Source of the DNA: Chitinibacter fontanus
GTDB taxonomy: Bacteria > Pseudomonadota > Gammaproteobacteria > Burkholderiales > Chitinibacteraceae
Direction of reading: 5' to 3'
DNA: 64,000 bases
Assembly (NCBI RefSeq): GCF_013423785.1
Contig: NZ_CP058952.1
Location: 1,887,665-1,951,664 of the forward strand
In this document: in pieces, positions 9,324 to 17,956 of the stretch
How positions within the stretch are numbered: position 1 is the first letter of the stretch
Layout: the number at the start of each line of letters is the position of its first letter
Notes under the pieces: model-generated
Databases searched by the model: none
What the model was told of the DNA's origin: nothing
What the model saw: only the letters and a program-made list of their open reading frames with translations
Position numbers and translations under genes: made by a program

Positions 9324-9824
9324 ATGATCGTCCATCGTACAACCCAGAGCTTGATCTGGTGGTTTACCGGTTTGGCTTTGCTGGTGCTGGCTTGGTGGGG
9401 CAAACCTTTGTTGCTGTCCGATCAATTTGAAAACCATTTCTTTGGTTTGTTTTATTACTCGATCTGGGCTGGTATGTTGCTATTTTGGGCTTTGCCCAGT
9501 GAGCAGCGTTTTATCAAAGCGCCAGTAGCCCTGTTTGAGCGTCGTACCATGTTATTTGGCTGCATTCCGATACGGACGATCTCGGCGCCGGTAACCGCTT
9601 TCACCGAGGTGAGATTGGAGCAGGATCCAAATCTATTTCGCAAGGACACCATTTGGCTGATGGTGTGTGGCGTGAAGGGTGATAGCGAGCAGGTGGAGCG
9701 GTTTGCCTTTGCGAGTTGGCCGGCGACTGCCGCCAATTTAGCGCGAGCCGAAGCCCTTCGCGATCAATTAGCGCAAGAAACGGGCTTGACCGTGCAAAAT
9801 ACGCCAATAGCTCAAGCGGATTAA
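9324..9824 (+). CDS. hypothetical membrane protein with two N-terminal helices
   Basis: A 166-residue protein not assigned to a family. Two membrane helices lie at about residues 9-30 (LIWWFTGLALLVLAWW) and 40-60 (FGLFYYSIWAGMLLFWAL). A cytoplasmic-looking domain follows, with R-R-T-M-L-F-G-C-I-P-I-R-T-I and a helical end rich in Ala, Glu and Arg. The two-helix-plus-domain layout resembles small membrane proteins with a PH-like fold, but this is not established. It stands alone between a hairpin element and pldA. Confidence 0.7.
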   Translation: MIVHRTTQSLIWWFTGLALLVLAWWGKPLLLSDQFENHFFGLFYYSIWAGMLLFWALPSEQRFIKAPVALFERRTMLFGCIPIRTISAPVTAFTEVRLEQDPNLFRKDTIWLMVCGVKGDSEQVERFAFASWPATAANLARAEALRDQLAQETGLTVQNTPIAQAD

Positions 9825-9954
9825 GCTCGCTCGGTCGTGTTCACTGATGGTGTGGCAAATGAAGCGCGGGGGCTGATTCTGTGCGAGCGCTGTCATTGTT
9901 GAATGGTAATATTGCCGCATTCATAAATGCAGTGGCGCTTGGGTTGACGGGAAA

Positions 9955-11010
9955 ATGAAAGCAATTATCTGCTTAGCGGGTTTGGTGGTAGGGTCTGCAC
10001 AGGCTGCAGATTTAGCGGTCTGTAAACAGATTGGGGATAGCAGCCAGCGCTTGGCGTGTTACGACCGGCTGGCGTCAGAAGGAACGGCCACTGACAACTC
10101 GCCAGATACGCCGATGACGGCGCAAGTTGCTACACCTGTGGTGCCAGCCCCTGTGCCAAGCGAGGTGCAAACCAGTGTAGCCAGTGCAGGCGATGCCCTA
10201 TCGCGGCGCTGGGAGCTGGATAAAGCAGATCAAAATGGTGTGTTCACTATTCAGCCTCATCAACCCGTGTATTTCATGCCTCTATCTTGGCGGGAAAATG
10301 TTAATCGTCAGCCTTGCTCGGCCAACCCGCGTAATTGCGCTAAGCGCTCGGCTAATAGTTTTAAAAACGTTGAGGCCAAATTTCAGCTCTCATTCAAAAC
10401 CAAATTGTGGCAAGACGCTTTAGGCTCGGATATTGACGTCTGGGGGGCTTACACCCAGCAAAGCTATTGGCAGGTGTACGACCAGGCGGCTTCGGCGCCA
10501 TTCCGTGAAACGGATTACCAACCCGAAGTATGGGCGACACTGCCATTGGCTTTGGGCCCCGACTGGTTACGCCTGCGCATGCTCAACGTCGGCTTGGTAC
10601 ATCAATCGAATGGGCAGACTGTTCCGCTATCTCGCTCGTGGAACCGGCTCTATGCCAGCTTGGGCCTGAGTTCGGGCGATCTATCGATGATTCTCAAGCC
10701 GTGGTGGCGGCTGCCGGAAGATGCGGCTGATGATGATAATCCAGATATTTCTGATTACAGCGGGCGAATGGAAACCCAACTTTTCTATCCAATTGGCTCG
10801 CACCAGCTCTCGCTAACGTGGCGCAATAATCTGAAATTCAATAGTAGCGTGCCGAATCGGTCGTATTGGTTGCTGGAATGGGCGTTCCCGCTGGCGGGCC
10901 AGCTGCATGGCTATGTGCAAGCTTTTGATGGCTATGGCGATTCACTGCAAAGCTACAATTTCAAAAATCGCGGCGTTGCTGTGGGCGTATCATTGGTTAA
11001 TTGGCAATAA
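9955..11010 (+). CDS. pldA: outer membrane phospholipase A
   Basis: A 351-residue OMPLA homologue. It has a signal peptide ending near SAQA, then a short cysteine-bounded segment (D-L-A-V-C-K-Q-I-G-D-S-S-Q-R-L-A-C-Y) seen in many proteobacterial family members, a low-complexity Pro/Thr linker and a 12-strand-type barrel. The active-site segment V-H-Q-S-N-G followed by L-S-R-S-W-N-R-L-Y gives the catalytic His, Ser and Asn. The enzyme hydrolyses phospholipids that reach the outer leaflet. The barrel ends with alternating aromatic residues. Single gene. Confidence 0.92.
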   Translation: MKAIICLAGLVVGSAQAADLAVCKQIGDSSQRLACYDRLASEGTATDNSPDTPMTAQVATPVVPAPVPSEVQTSVASAGDALSRRWELDKADQNGVFTIQPHQPVYFMPLSWRENVNRQPCSANPRNCAKRSANSFKNVEAKFQLSFKTKLWQDALGSDIDVWGAYTQQSYWQVYDQAASAPFRETDYQPEVWATLPLALGPDWLRLRMLNVGLVHQSNGQTVPLSRSWNRLYASLGLSSGDLSMILKPWWRLPEDAADDDNPDISDYSGRMETQLFYPIGSHQLSLTWRNNLKFNSSVPNRSYWLLEWAFPLAGQLHGYVQAFDGYGDSLQSYNFKNRGVAVGVSLVNWQ

Positions 11011-11028
11011 GTGCGCTCACGGGCAATT

Positions 11029-11379
11029 CTAATAGCCATACCCCAGCGTTTTAACGTCCTGCAATTGTCCATCGACAAAACGTAGCTGCATCATTAGTTT
11101 GTCAGAGCCAAAGTTATAGACCCATTCGCTGATTTCCTGCGCGGGTTTGCTAGAGTCAACCACGATTTCCCCGTGGCGATTGCGATAGGTGCTCGGTAGC
11201 GTACTTGTACGTTTATCAGCGGGTTCGCCGCAGCGGCTGACAATTTCATCGCGGGTATTGCCCGCACCAATAATGTAGTTGCCGCAGCGCATATTGGTTT
11301 CGGCGTGGGCAAGCATGCTCAGGCTGCTGATTAATATAATGGGTATTGCTCTGTTGAGTAGTTTCAATATTGTCTCCAT
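11029..11379 (-). CDS. DUF2845 domain-containing secreted protein
   Basis: About 116 residues from METILKLLNRAIPIILI, a signal peptide ending near MLAHA. The mature part has the DUF2845 layout: M-R-C-G-N-Y-I-I then R-C-G-E-P, two cysteines that may pair, and a closing W-V-Y-N-F-G plus L-R-F-V-D-G-Q-L region, similar to small beta-rich lipoprotein-like domains. Function is unknown. The frame is open upstream to 11424, but the signal peptide favours 11379. It converges with pldA. Confidence 0.75.
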   Translation of the reverse strand: METILKLLNRAIPIILISSLSMLAHAETNMRCGNYIIGAGNTRDEIVSRCGEPADKRTSTLPSTYRNRHGEIVVDSSKPAQEISEWVYNFGSDKLMMQLRFVDGQLQDVKTLGYGY

Positions 11380-11528
11380 GACTATACTTGATGGGGTATG
11401 TGAGGCTAAGTGCATCCATCCCAAGCCCTTGACATGGGATGGTGCTGCTTAGTTTAGCAATTCAATATTGAATCAACAGTGAACAAATTCCATCAATACG
11501 CGTATCAGCTAATTACACGGTAGTGATT

Positions 11529-12329
11529 TTATTGTTTGCTAGCCTTAGGTTTTTTGAAATAAGGCAGGATTAATCGCTCAACCCCATAGCTCAATTGTTG
11601 CCATTCGCGAGGGCAATAATCTGCGCGACCTTGTGGCAATAGCTCCTGTTGCACTAGGAAGCTGGCCTGTTCTGGATAGCGTGCATAGGCATAGCACAAC
11701 ATATTGAAATAGCGCTGCTCATACAGTGGATGAATATCCGAGAATGTGCCGAATTGATAGCGGGTATCATCGCCGAAATTTTCATTTTTTCGCATAAAGT
11801 AAAATTTTGCACCCAGCAAGATCTTACGTTCGGTCTCTAGATCACCGTTGCTTAATGTGAAGTAAAAAGCACTGGCATCTGCTGCGATTTCTTCATTGCC
11901 AATCAGCGGTATTTTGAAAATATCAAAGATGGCATGGCTTAATTCATGGCGGAACAAAAATACCAATGAGTTATGTTTGATTTCATTGCGATATTTTTGA
12001 TCATGGTGCCCAAGCTGCGCCTCTACTTTTTCTGCAATGTCCTTAAAAATCTCATAACACATCACAATCTTATTTTGCCCTGGGAAGTACATGGCGTTGA
12101 CTTCATTGCACTCCTTGGTTTCTAGCAGCAAATTGTGTGGCCATTTGAATAGATTGGCCGTAGCAGCTGCAGGTGCTAGTGAGTCATGCTCTTTGATGAA
12201 CTCATAATATGGTTTCAGAGCTTCATTGTCGGTTGGTGTGTAGCGGACCGAGACCGTTGGTGCAGCAAGTGCGGAGCCTATACCACACAAGATGCTGAGT
12301 ATCGAGGTCAAGAAGGCAGTCATTTTCAT
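11529..12329 (-). CDS. DUF4344 putative metallopeptidase
   Basis: About 266 residues with a signal peptide (MKMTAFLTSILSILCGIGSA). The zinc motif H-E-L-S-H follows L-V-F-L-F-R and is followed by G-N-E-E-I-A-A-D-A-S-A-F, whose E-x-x-A-D supplies the third ligand in gluzincin-like peptidases. Homologues are annotated only as putative metallopeptidases, probably periplasmic. GGAG lies 7 bases before the ATG at 12329. It is downstream of the repeat-protein gene but separated from it by a terminator. Confidence 0.82.
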   Translation of the reverse strand: MKMTAFLTSILSILCGIGSALAAPTVSVRYTPTDNEALKPYYEFIKEHDSLAPAAATANLFKWPHNLLLETKECNEVNAMYFPGQNKIVMCYEIFKDIAEKVEAQLGHHDQKYRNEIKHNSLVFLFRHELSHAIFDIFKIPLIGNEEIAADASAFYFTLSNGDLETERKILLGAKFYFMRKNENFGDDTRYQFGTFSDIHPLYEQRYFNMLCYAYARYPEQASFLVQQELLPQGRADYCPREWQQLSYGVERLILPYFKKPKASKQ

Positions 12330-12340
12330 GGTCAAACTCC

Positions 12341-12370
12341 AAAAGAAAAGGGTGACTAATCGTCACCCTT
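12341..12370 (-). terminator. terminator of the repeat-protein gene
   Basis: AAGGGTGAC and its complement pair across a 5-base loop (12348-12370). On the minus strand the stem is followed by CTTTTCTTTT. It lies just past the stop at 12402. Confidence 0.7.
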
Positions 12371-12401
12371 GATGGTTTAGTTCAGCAATGAGCTGCCTAG
12401 A

Positions 12402-12875
12402 TTATTTGCTAGGGGCAACAGCTTTATCGTTACCACCTTCACCTTTTAGTGGTTTAACCGCTTTGTCGTTACCGCCTTCGCCTTTAACAGGTTTAGCAGC
12501 TTTGTCGTTGCCGCCTTCGCCTTTAACAGGTTTAGCCGCTTTGTCGTTGCCGCCTTCGCCTTTAACAGGTTTAGCAGCTTTGTCGTTACCGCCTTCGCCT
12601 TTAACAGGTTTAGCCGCTTTGTCGTTGCCGCCTTCGCCTTTAACAGGTTTAGCAGCTTTGTCGTTACCGCCTTCGCCTTTAACAGGTTTAGCAGCTTTGT
12701 CGTTACCGCCTTCGCCTTTAACAGGTTTAGCAGCTTTGTCGTTACCGCCTTCACCTTTCACTGGAGCAACTGCTTTGTCGTTGCCACCTTCACCTTTTAC
12801 AGGTGTTGCTGCGGTAGCAATAGAAACACTACCAATAGAAAGAAGTGCCGCGAGTAGGATTGAACGTACTTTCAT
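12402..12875 (-). CDS. secreted protein of ten 13-residue KGEGGNDKAAKPV repeats
   Basis: A 157-residue protein. Residues 1-22 are a good signal peptide (MKVRSILLAALLSIGSVS). Residues 27-156 are exactly ten copies of a 13-residue unit, KGEGGNDKAAKPV, with small changes in the first and the last two copies (AVAPV, AVKPL, AVAPS). The chain is Gly-rich, highly charged and near-neutral overall, so it should be disordered and fully exported. No family is recognised. Low-complexity secreted chains can be hydrophilins, wall-associated linkers or ion binders; none is proven. The opposite strand is also open here, an artefact of the repeat. It has its own terminator. Confidence 0.75.
   Translation of the reverse strand: MKVRSILLAALLSIGSVSIATAATPVKGEGGNDKAVAPVKGEGGNDKAAKPVKGEGGNDKAAKPVKGEGGNDKAAKPVKGEGGNDKAAKPVKGEGGNDKAAKPVKGEGGNDKAAKPVKGEGGNDKAAKPVKGEGGNDKAVKPLKGEGGNDKAVAPSK
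12408..12797. repeat. ten tandem 39-bp coding repeats
   Basis: A 39-base unit repeats ten times without spacers, in frame with the protein repeat. Synonymous differences (TTA/TTG in the DNA of the Asn-Asp codons, GCA/GCC in the Ala codons) alternate in the middle copies, which suggests that pairs of units were duplicated together. Confidence 0.9.
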
Positions 12876-13137
12876 TGCATAACTCCCGAAAAATGGTTTT
12901 CAATATTCGAATTAATTTACTTGCATAGTATGACATGGTGTTTTCATTGCTTCGTGGATAAGAATATTATTCCAGTATGTTATTCGCAAGTATTCGAAAG
13001 GGTGTTGTGATTTTGTTGCAAATTTAAGGTGTAAAAATAGCATCTTTTTTTCAAAATCGGACATCAACAAAAGACTAAGGTCGGTTGGGTAAGTGGGGCA
13101 AGTAGCGGTGCCAGCGCACTAATAAACTGATTCTTGC

Positions 13138-13166
13138 TTGCCGCGCCGTGCTATAGCGCGGATAAT
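13138..13166 (+). promoter_or_regulatory. sigma-70 promoter of rnpB
   Basis: TTGCCG at 13138-13143 and GATAAT at 13161-13166 are 17 bases apart. The predicted start, about 7 bases on, coincides with the first base of the RNase P RNA terminal stem. The 12876-13137 stretch upstream holds no gene that can be supported. Confidence 0.65.
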
Positions 13167-13173
13167 TGCGTCC

Positions 13174-13603
13174 GCGAAGCGGGACAGACCATCGCTGCTG
13201 CCAGTGTAATGCTGGCGGGGGAGGAAAGTCCGGGCTCCATAGAGCAGGATGCTGGCTAACGGCCAGGCGGCGAGAGCCGACGGAAAGTGCAACAGAGAGC
13301 TGAACCGCCAGTTTGCCAAGTTGAACGATCGATTGAAGCGATTGGGATTGGTGAAAAGGTAAGGGTGAAAAGGTGTCCTCGTCAGGGGAGCCCCGCAAGG
13401 GGTCGGTAAGAGCGCACCGCGGCGCTGGTAACAGTCGCTGGCAGGGTAAACCCCATTCGGAGCAAGACCAAGCAGTAGGCGTTGAGGTTGCTCGCTGAGT
13501 CTACGGGTAGGTTGCTTGAGCGCGTCAGTAATGGCGCGCCTAGAGGAATGATGGTCACGGCTGGCAACAGCCGGACAGGACCCGGCTTATCGGCCCGCTT
13601 CGC
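13174..13603 (+). ncRNA. rnpB: RNase P RNA (class A)
   Basis: The conserved class A blocks are all present in order: GAGGAAAGTCCGGGCTCC from 13221, AGAGCAGG, GGAAAGTGCAACAGAG, GGTAAGAGCGCACCG near 13405, AGAGGAATGATGG and ACAGGACCCGGCTTAT near the end. The ends pair perfectly over 10 bases (GCGAAGCGGG with CCCGCTTCGC), which sets the boundaries. The RNA is the catalytic part of RNase P, which trims tRNA 5' ends. Length of about 430 bases is slightly long for the class. Confidence 0.95.
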
Positions 13604-13613
13604 ACTTTTATTT

Positions 13614-13635
13614 AATATACCTGACTAGGTATATT
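13614..13635. repeat. 9-bp inverted repeat after rnpB
   Basis: AATATACCT and AGGTATATT are perfect arms around GACT, ten bases past the RNA end. It could help to define the rnpB 3' end or be a protein site; there is no T-run. Confidence 0.5.
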
Positions 13636-13707
13636 GCCCTAGCTTAATAAAAATAAGCACTTTGATCGCATACCTTCGTAGTTCGCTGCTGACCTGCACC
13701 TAGTGTT

Positions 13708-13734
13708 ATAGGTCAATCAAATTGACTGACCTAT
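13708..13734. terminator. inverted repeat between rnpB and ycaO
   Basis: ATAGGTCA and TGACCTAT are perfect 8-base arms. An alternative inner pairing, GTCAAT with ATTGAC, also exists. It lies 14 bases past the ycaO stop on the minus strand and could end ycaO transcription or separate the two converging units. The lack of a strong T-run makes this tentative. Confidence 0.4.
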
Positions 13735-13747
13735 TTCGTGTGCAGCA

Positions 13748-15490
13748 TTAGTGGTGCGGATACCTTTGATTGATCTGCAATTTATCATACGCCGCCAGCA
13801 ATTGGGTATGTAAACGGCTGCCGCTCATATCACCACCGAGTTCATTTAAGCCAAAGAAACGCACATGCCCGGCCAGTAGTGCCTGTGCCAGCGTTAGCGT
13901 GTCGGCGCCGTAGAGCGCGGTTAAGGCACTTTGGTACGCGCTAGGCTGTCCGCATTGGATGAGGGCGTTAATGCAGCGATACACTAGCGCACGCTCGGCG
14001 CTGAGCTGGCCGAAATAATGAATCCATTCGCAGCCTTCCAAAATCGCGTCGCTGTCGCCAATCGCTAAGGCCAGCAGGGTTTTTAACTCGCCGATGCGCA
14101 GGGTTTTCCACGCCGAATCAGGGTCGGCTGCCAAACCGATAATTTCCCAAATGGCTCGGTCGTCGGTCAGCCCCAGTGTTTGCAGGCGATTGAGCAAGGC
14201 TTTGCATTCATTGTGATTGAGCTGATTGAGTCGCAAAATGGCCGGACGAATCGCGTTGCCCAGACTATTGTTTTCCCACTCCAAATCATCGACCTGATAC
14301 ACCTCGGACATGCCGGGCACCACGATGCGGCAGCTATAAACGCCCAGATTAGTAAAATCGGCCAGATAAATTTGATGTCCCTGTTCGTGGATGCAATCAA
14401 CCAGCCATTGGTAATCGTCGGCGGTGTGGTGGCTAAAGTACCAGTCACAGAATGGAAAATCGGCCTCATTGCTTAAAAACCGCCAGCCCACCGTGCCGCT
14501 GGAGTCGATAAAGTGCTGTTCCAGATTGGGAAAATCAGCGACTTCGGCCTGATTAAAGCTAGGCTCGGGGAAGTTGGCCAATTTATCAAATGCCCGTCCT
14601 TGCAGTAATTCAGTGAGCGCACGCTCCAGCGCAATATCAAAGCGCGGATGTGCGCCAAAACTACTAAAGCAGCCCTGATCTTCAGGGTGCAGTAGCGTGA
14701 TATTGAGTACCGGAAATACTCCGCCCAAAGAAGCGTCTTTAACCAAAATGCCAAATCCCGCATCGCGCAATGCCTTGATGCCCTGCGCAATATGCGGATA
14801 GCGCGCGATGACTTCGAGCGGAATATCGGGCAGGCACAGATTCTCGCTAAACACCTTGAATTTAATGTGCCGCTCGACGATCTCGGCCAAGGCCTGAGTG
14901 CGCGCTTCCATTGGCGTATTGCCGGCTGCCATGCCGTTGCTGACATACAGATTGCCAAGGATATTGACTGGAATCCAGCAGCTTTCTCCATCGCTGAGGC
15001 GCTCAAACGGCAAGGCGCAGATGCCACGCTCGGTATTGCCGGAATTGAGGTCAACCAGACTTGGGTAGGTCAGGGCATCGTCGGGGTTATAGAAAGCATG
15101 TAACTCGGGGTTGAGGATGCCCGCAGGTAATCGGCCATCCGCCGGTGGGGCAAACCATTGCTCTTGCGGGAAATGCACAATCGGCAAATTGGCGCGGGTT
15201 TGCCCGAGATGAAAATTCGACCAGAAGTAATGCCAGCTTAGCCGTTCGATAAATTCACCCAGTGCGCTGGCGCGCGCGGCGAGCTGGGTGGCGCCTTTGC
15301 CATTGGTATACAGCAAAGGGCAATCGCGATCGTGTAGGTGAACTGACCAGACATGCTCAACCGGATTAAGCCATGAGGCCTCGACAACATTAAAGCCCAG
15401 CTGTTGGAGCTGGTCTTGCATGGTAGTGATCGAGTATTCGAGCGGGGCATCTTTGCCCTCGATCAGGCTCGCTGGGGTTTCGCTGCGCAT
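13748..15490 (-). CDS. ycaO: YcaO, ribosomal protein S12 methylthiotransferase accessory factor
   Basis: A 580-residue protein matching E. coli YcaO over its whole length: a start with L-G-F-N-V-V-E-A-S-W-L-N-P-V, T-N-G-K-G-A-T and A-S-A-L-G-E-F-I-E-R-L-S in the ATP-binding part, N-L-Y-V-S-N-G-M-A-A-G-N-T, and a C-terminal TPR-like region. YcaO proteins activate amide bonds with ATP; E. coli YcaO supports RimO methylthiolation of S12. No peptide precursor gene lies beside it, so it is not part of an azoline-peptide cluster. Confidence 0.9.
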   Translation of the reverse strand: MRSETPASLIEGKDAPLEYSITTMQDQLQQLGFNVVEASWLNPVEHVWSVHLHDRDCPLLYTNGKGATQLAARASALGEFIERLSWHYFWSNFHLGQTRANLPIVHFPQEQWFAPPADGRLPAGILNPELHAFYNPDDALTYPSLVDLNSGNTERGICALPFERLSDGESCWIPVNILGNLYVSNGMAAGNTPMEARTQALAEIVERHIKFKVFSENLCLPDIPLEVIARYPHIAQGIKALRDAGFGILVKDASLGGVFPVLNITLLHPEDQGCFSSFGAHPRFDIALERALTELLQGRAFDKLANFPEPSFNQAEVADFPNLEQHFIDSSGTVGWRFLSNEADFPFCDWYFSHHTADDYQWLVDCIHEQGHQIYLADFTNLGVYSCRIVVPGMSEVYQVDDLEWENNSLGNAIRPAILRLNQLNHNECKALLNRLQTLGLTDDRAIWEIIGLAADPDSAWKTLRIGELKTLLALAIGDSDAILEGCEWIHYFGQLSAERALVYRCINALIQCGQPSAYQSALTALYGADTLTLAQALLAGHVRFFGLNELGGDMSGSRLHTQLLAAYDKLQINQRYPHH

Positions 15491-15742
15491 AGGGTTGACT
15501 ATCGGGTGGCGGAGAAAGCTGCATCATCGCCGCAGTGCAGCATTTAGATTTTTGCCTAGATCAAGTTTTGCCAGTTTCAGTCTGTGATTAAGTGGCTAAT
15601 TGGCAATGTTTTGATTTTGCACAGGAAAATAGGCTGCGAAAAAACCGCGAGCATCACGCTGTGACGATAGAACGATTACGCGCTCAAAATGGCGTCGCTT
15701 GGTTAAAATAAGCTGTCTGCCACCGTCGTGTCATTTCTGCTG

Positions 15743-16447
15743 ATGAGCTCTGCTGCCCAGATTGTATTAATCGAAGACGAACCCGCCATTGCGGATACCT
15801 TGAGCTTTGCCTTGCAACGTGAAGGCTGGCAGGTGCGCCATTTTGCACTGGCGCGTGCGGGCGAAGCCGATCTGGCAGCGCAAGCGGCTGATTTGCTGAT
15901 TTTAGATATCGGCTTGCCCGATGATAGCGGTTTTGAAGTGCTTAAACGCTTGCGGCGTCAGAGTGAAATGCCGGTGTTGTTGCTGACTGCGCGCGCCGAA
16001 GAGTTGGACCGGATTTTGGGTTTGGAGCTGGGTGCTGATGATTATGTGGTCAAGCCATTTAGCCCACGCGAAGTGGCCGCACGGGTGAAAGCGATTTTAA
16101 AGCGCACGCGTGCCAGCACGCCGTCGAATACCGAAGTGAATAGCGAGCAATCGGCTGCGCAATATTTTGTGCATGAGCTCGCTGCACGGCGGGTATACTT
16201 CTGCGGAGTAATGCTGGCGCTGACGCCAAGCGAATACCGTCTATTAGTAGCCTTGCTAGCGCATCCGGGGCATGTGTTGAGCCGAGCGCAATTGCTTGAT
16301 GCTTTGGGCGATGCGGCCGAGGATAGCTTCGAGCGCACTATTGATAGCCATATCAAAAGTCTGCGCGCCAAGCTCAAACTCATTCGTGCTGACCTCGACC
16401 CGATTGCCACGCATCGTGGCTTTGGCTATGCCTTGGCGGTGAGCTAA
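15743..16447 (+). CDS. creB: response regulator CreB
   Basis: About 234 residues of an OmpR/PhoB-type regulator. The receiver has acidic residues in I-E-D-E-P-A-I-A-D-T, the phospho-acceptor in L-I-L-D-I-G-L-P-D, and K-P-F-S-P-R-E-V. The DNA-binding end has D-S-F-E-R-T-I-D-S-H-I-K-S-L-R and T-H-R-G-F-G-Y. I-A-D-T-L and D-D-Y-V-V-K-P-F-S-P-R-E-V are CreB-like. A GTG at 15728 is the alternative start; neither start has a strong ribosome site. The stop overlaps the creC ATG (TAATG). The 15491-15742 interval shows no clear CreB tag. Confidence 0.88.
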   Translation: MSSAAQIVLIEDEPAIADTLSFALQREGWQVRHFALARAGEADLAAQAADLLILDIGLPDDSGFEVLKRLRRQSEMPVLLLTARAEELDRILGLELGADDYVVKPFSPREVAARVKAILKRTRASTPSNTEVNSEQSAAQYFVHELAARRVYFCGVMLALTPSEYRLLVALLAHPGHVLSRAQLLDALGDAAEDSFERTIDSHIKSLRAKLKLIRADLDPIATHRGFGYALAVS

Positions 16448-17877
16448 TGCGCTTTTCGTTACGGATTTTTCTCGGATATTTTTTGCTAGTGGCCTTGCTG
16501 GCGGCGTATGTGCTGAGCATTGTGCGCGACGAGGTCAAACCCGCGATGCGCCAATCGGCGGAAGAAGTGCTGCTCGATACCGCCAATCTGCTCGCGGCAA
16601 TGGTACAGCCTGATTTGGTGGCTGGCCGTTTGGACGATGGGCGCTTTGCTGCGGCGATGGCGCAATTTGCGCTGCGCTCGCCGCAGGCCAATATTGCTGG
16701 TTTAAAACACGAGCGCACTTATTTGCATGTGTATATCACCGATGCGCGCGGCTTCGTGCTGCTCGATTCTGAGCAAAAAGCCGTCGGTCAGGATTACAGC
16801 CAGTGGCGCGATGTGCTGCTGACGCTACGCGGCGAGTACGGCGCGCGTACCACGCTGGCCGACCCGAAAAATCCGCTCTCGACAGTGATGTATGTGGCCG
16901 CGCCAATTAAAAATGGCGACCAGATCATCGGCTCGCTAACGGTCAGTCGCCCCAATCTGGCGATGCAGCCATTTATCGAGCGCAGCGAGCGCAAATTGTC
17001 GCGCATTGTGATCGCGGTGATTGTGGCGGGTTTGCTCGCGGGGGCGCTGTTTTCATGGTGGTTGAGTCGCGGGATTACACAGCTAACGGATTTTGCGAAA
17101 GAAGTGAGCGCGGGGAAGCCTGCACCCGTGCCGCGTTTTATCGCCAATCGCGAATTAACTAGCTTGGCACAGGCCTTGGGCGCGATGCGTGATCAGCTCG
17201 ATGGCAAGGCCTATATCGAAAATTATGTGCATGAACTCACGCACGAGCTCAAATCGCCGCTGGCGGGCATTCGTGCTTCGGCGGAAATTTTACACGATGA
17301 TTTGGGTGCTACTGATCGAGAGAAATTTTTGCAGCATATCGATGCAGAAGTATCCCGTATGCAGCATATTGTTGATTATTTGCTGCAGTTAGCGTCGCTA
17401 GAGGCGCGGCATGAATTGCAGGCGGCGCAACCCGTTGAGATGCGCTCACTGGTGCAGGCGCAAATCGATGCGTTGCAAAGCCAAGCCGCTGAGCGGCACA
17501 TTCTATTTACTCCGGGGGCAGAACTTACCTTGGCTGGTGAAGCCTTCTTGCTTGGGCAGGCCATCCGTAATGTATTGCAGAACGCGATTGATTTTACTGC
17601 CCACGATGGCTGCATTAATGTGAGCGTTGTTTCTGAGGGTATGTGTGTGCAGATCAAGATTCACAATGATGGTGAGCCAATACCTGACTACGCATTGGCG
17701 AGAGTGTTTGATCGCTTTTACTCTTTGCCCCGGCAAAATGGGCAAAAAAGCACTGGTTTGGGCTTGGTACTAACGCGCGCGATTGTGCAGTTGCATGGCG
17801 GCGATATTGTGCTGACCAATGCCAGCGCCGGTGGTGTACTGGCCCAATTGACACTACCTTTGCGCCATACGGCATAG
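16447..17877 (+). CDS. creC: sensor histidine kinase CreC
   Basis: A 476-residue kinase of E. coli CreC length. The start (R-I-F-L-G-Y-F-L-L-V-A-L-L-A-A-Y-V-L) and the D-E-V-K-P-A-M-R-Q-S-A-E-E segment match CreC. A second membrane helix (IVIAVIVAGLLAGALFSWWL) lies near residue 190, then a HAMP region. The catalytic core has H-E-L-T-H-E-L-K-S-P-L-A-G-I-R (phospho-His), N-V-L-Q-N-A-I-D-F-T and T-G-L-G-L-V-L. CreBC senses growth-medium and envelope state and drives creD in enterobacteria. It overlaps creB by 1 base. Confidence 0.9.
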   Translation: MRFSLRIFLGYFLLVALLAAYVLSIVRDEVKPAMRQSAEEVLLDTANLLAAMVQPDLVAGRLDDGRFAAAMAQFALRSPQANIAGLKHERTYLHVYITDARGFVLLDSEQKAVGQDYSQWRDVLLTLRGEYGARTTLADPKNPLSTVMYVAAPIKNGDQIIGSLTVSRPNLAMQPFIERSERKLSRIVIAVIVAGLLAGALFSWWLSRGITQLTDFAKEVSAGKPAPVPRFIANRELTSLAQALGAMRDQLDGKAYIENYVHELTHELKSPLAGIRASAEILHDDLGATDREKFLQHIDAEVSRMQHIVDYLLQLASLEARHELQAAQPVEMRSLVQAQIDALQSQAAERHILFTPGAELTLAGEAFLLGQAIRNVLQNAIDFTAHDGCINVSVVSEGMCVQIKIHNDGEPIPDYALARVFDRFYSLPRQNGQKSTGLGLVLTRAIVQLHGGDIVLTNASAGGVLAQLTLPLRHTA

Positions 17878-17956
17878 CAGTGGGCGAAATCGTGCATAGC
17901 AATTGCCATTGACAGGCTAAGCTGAAGTTAGCCCCATCTTCAAAGCAGGTGGCAAT

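Noticed and set aside
9889..9906. CTGTCAT before pldA as a Pho box
   Set aside because: Only one half-site matches; the second (GAATGGT) does not, so it is likely chance.
12408..12797. Tandem 39-bp repeats as a CRISPR array
   Set aside because: The units follow each other without spacers and encode a regular peptide.
12388..12882. Plus-strand open frame of 164 codons (LSLPPSPLTGLAA repeats)
   Set aside because: It is the antisense of the tandem repeat gene. A 39-base unit without stops stays open on several frames. Only the minus strand has a signal peptide, start and terminator.
13748..15490. YcaO as part of an azoline-peptide cluster
   Set aside because: There is no precursor peptide, cyclodehydratase partner or transporter nearby, and the full-length match is to the housekeeping YcaO.
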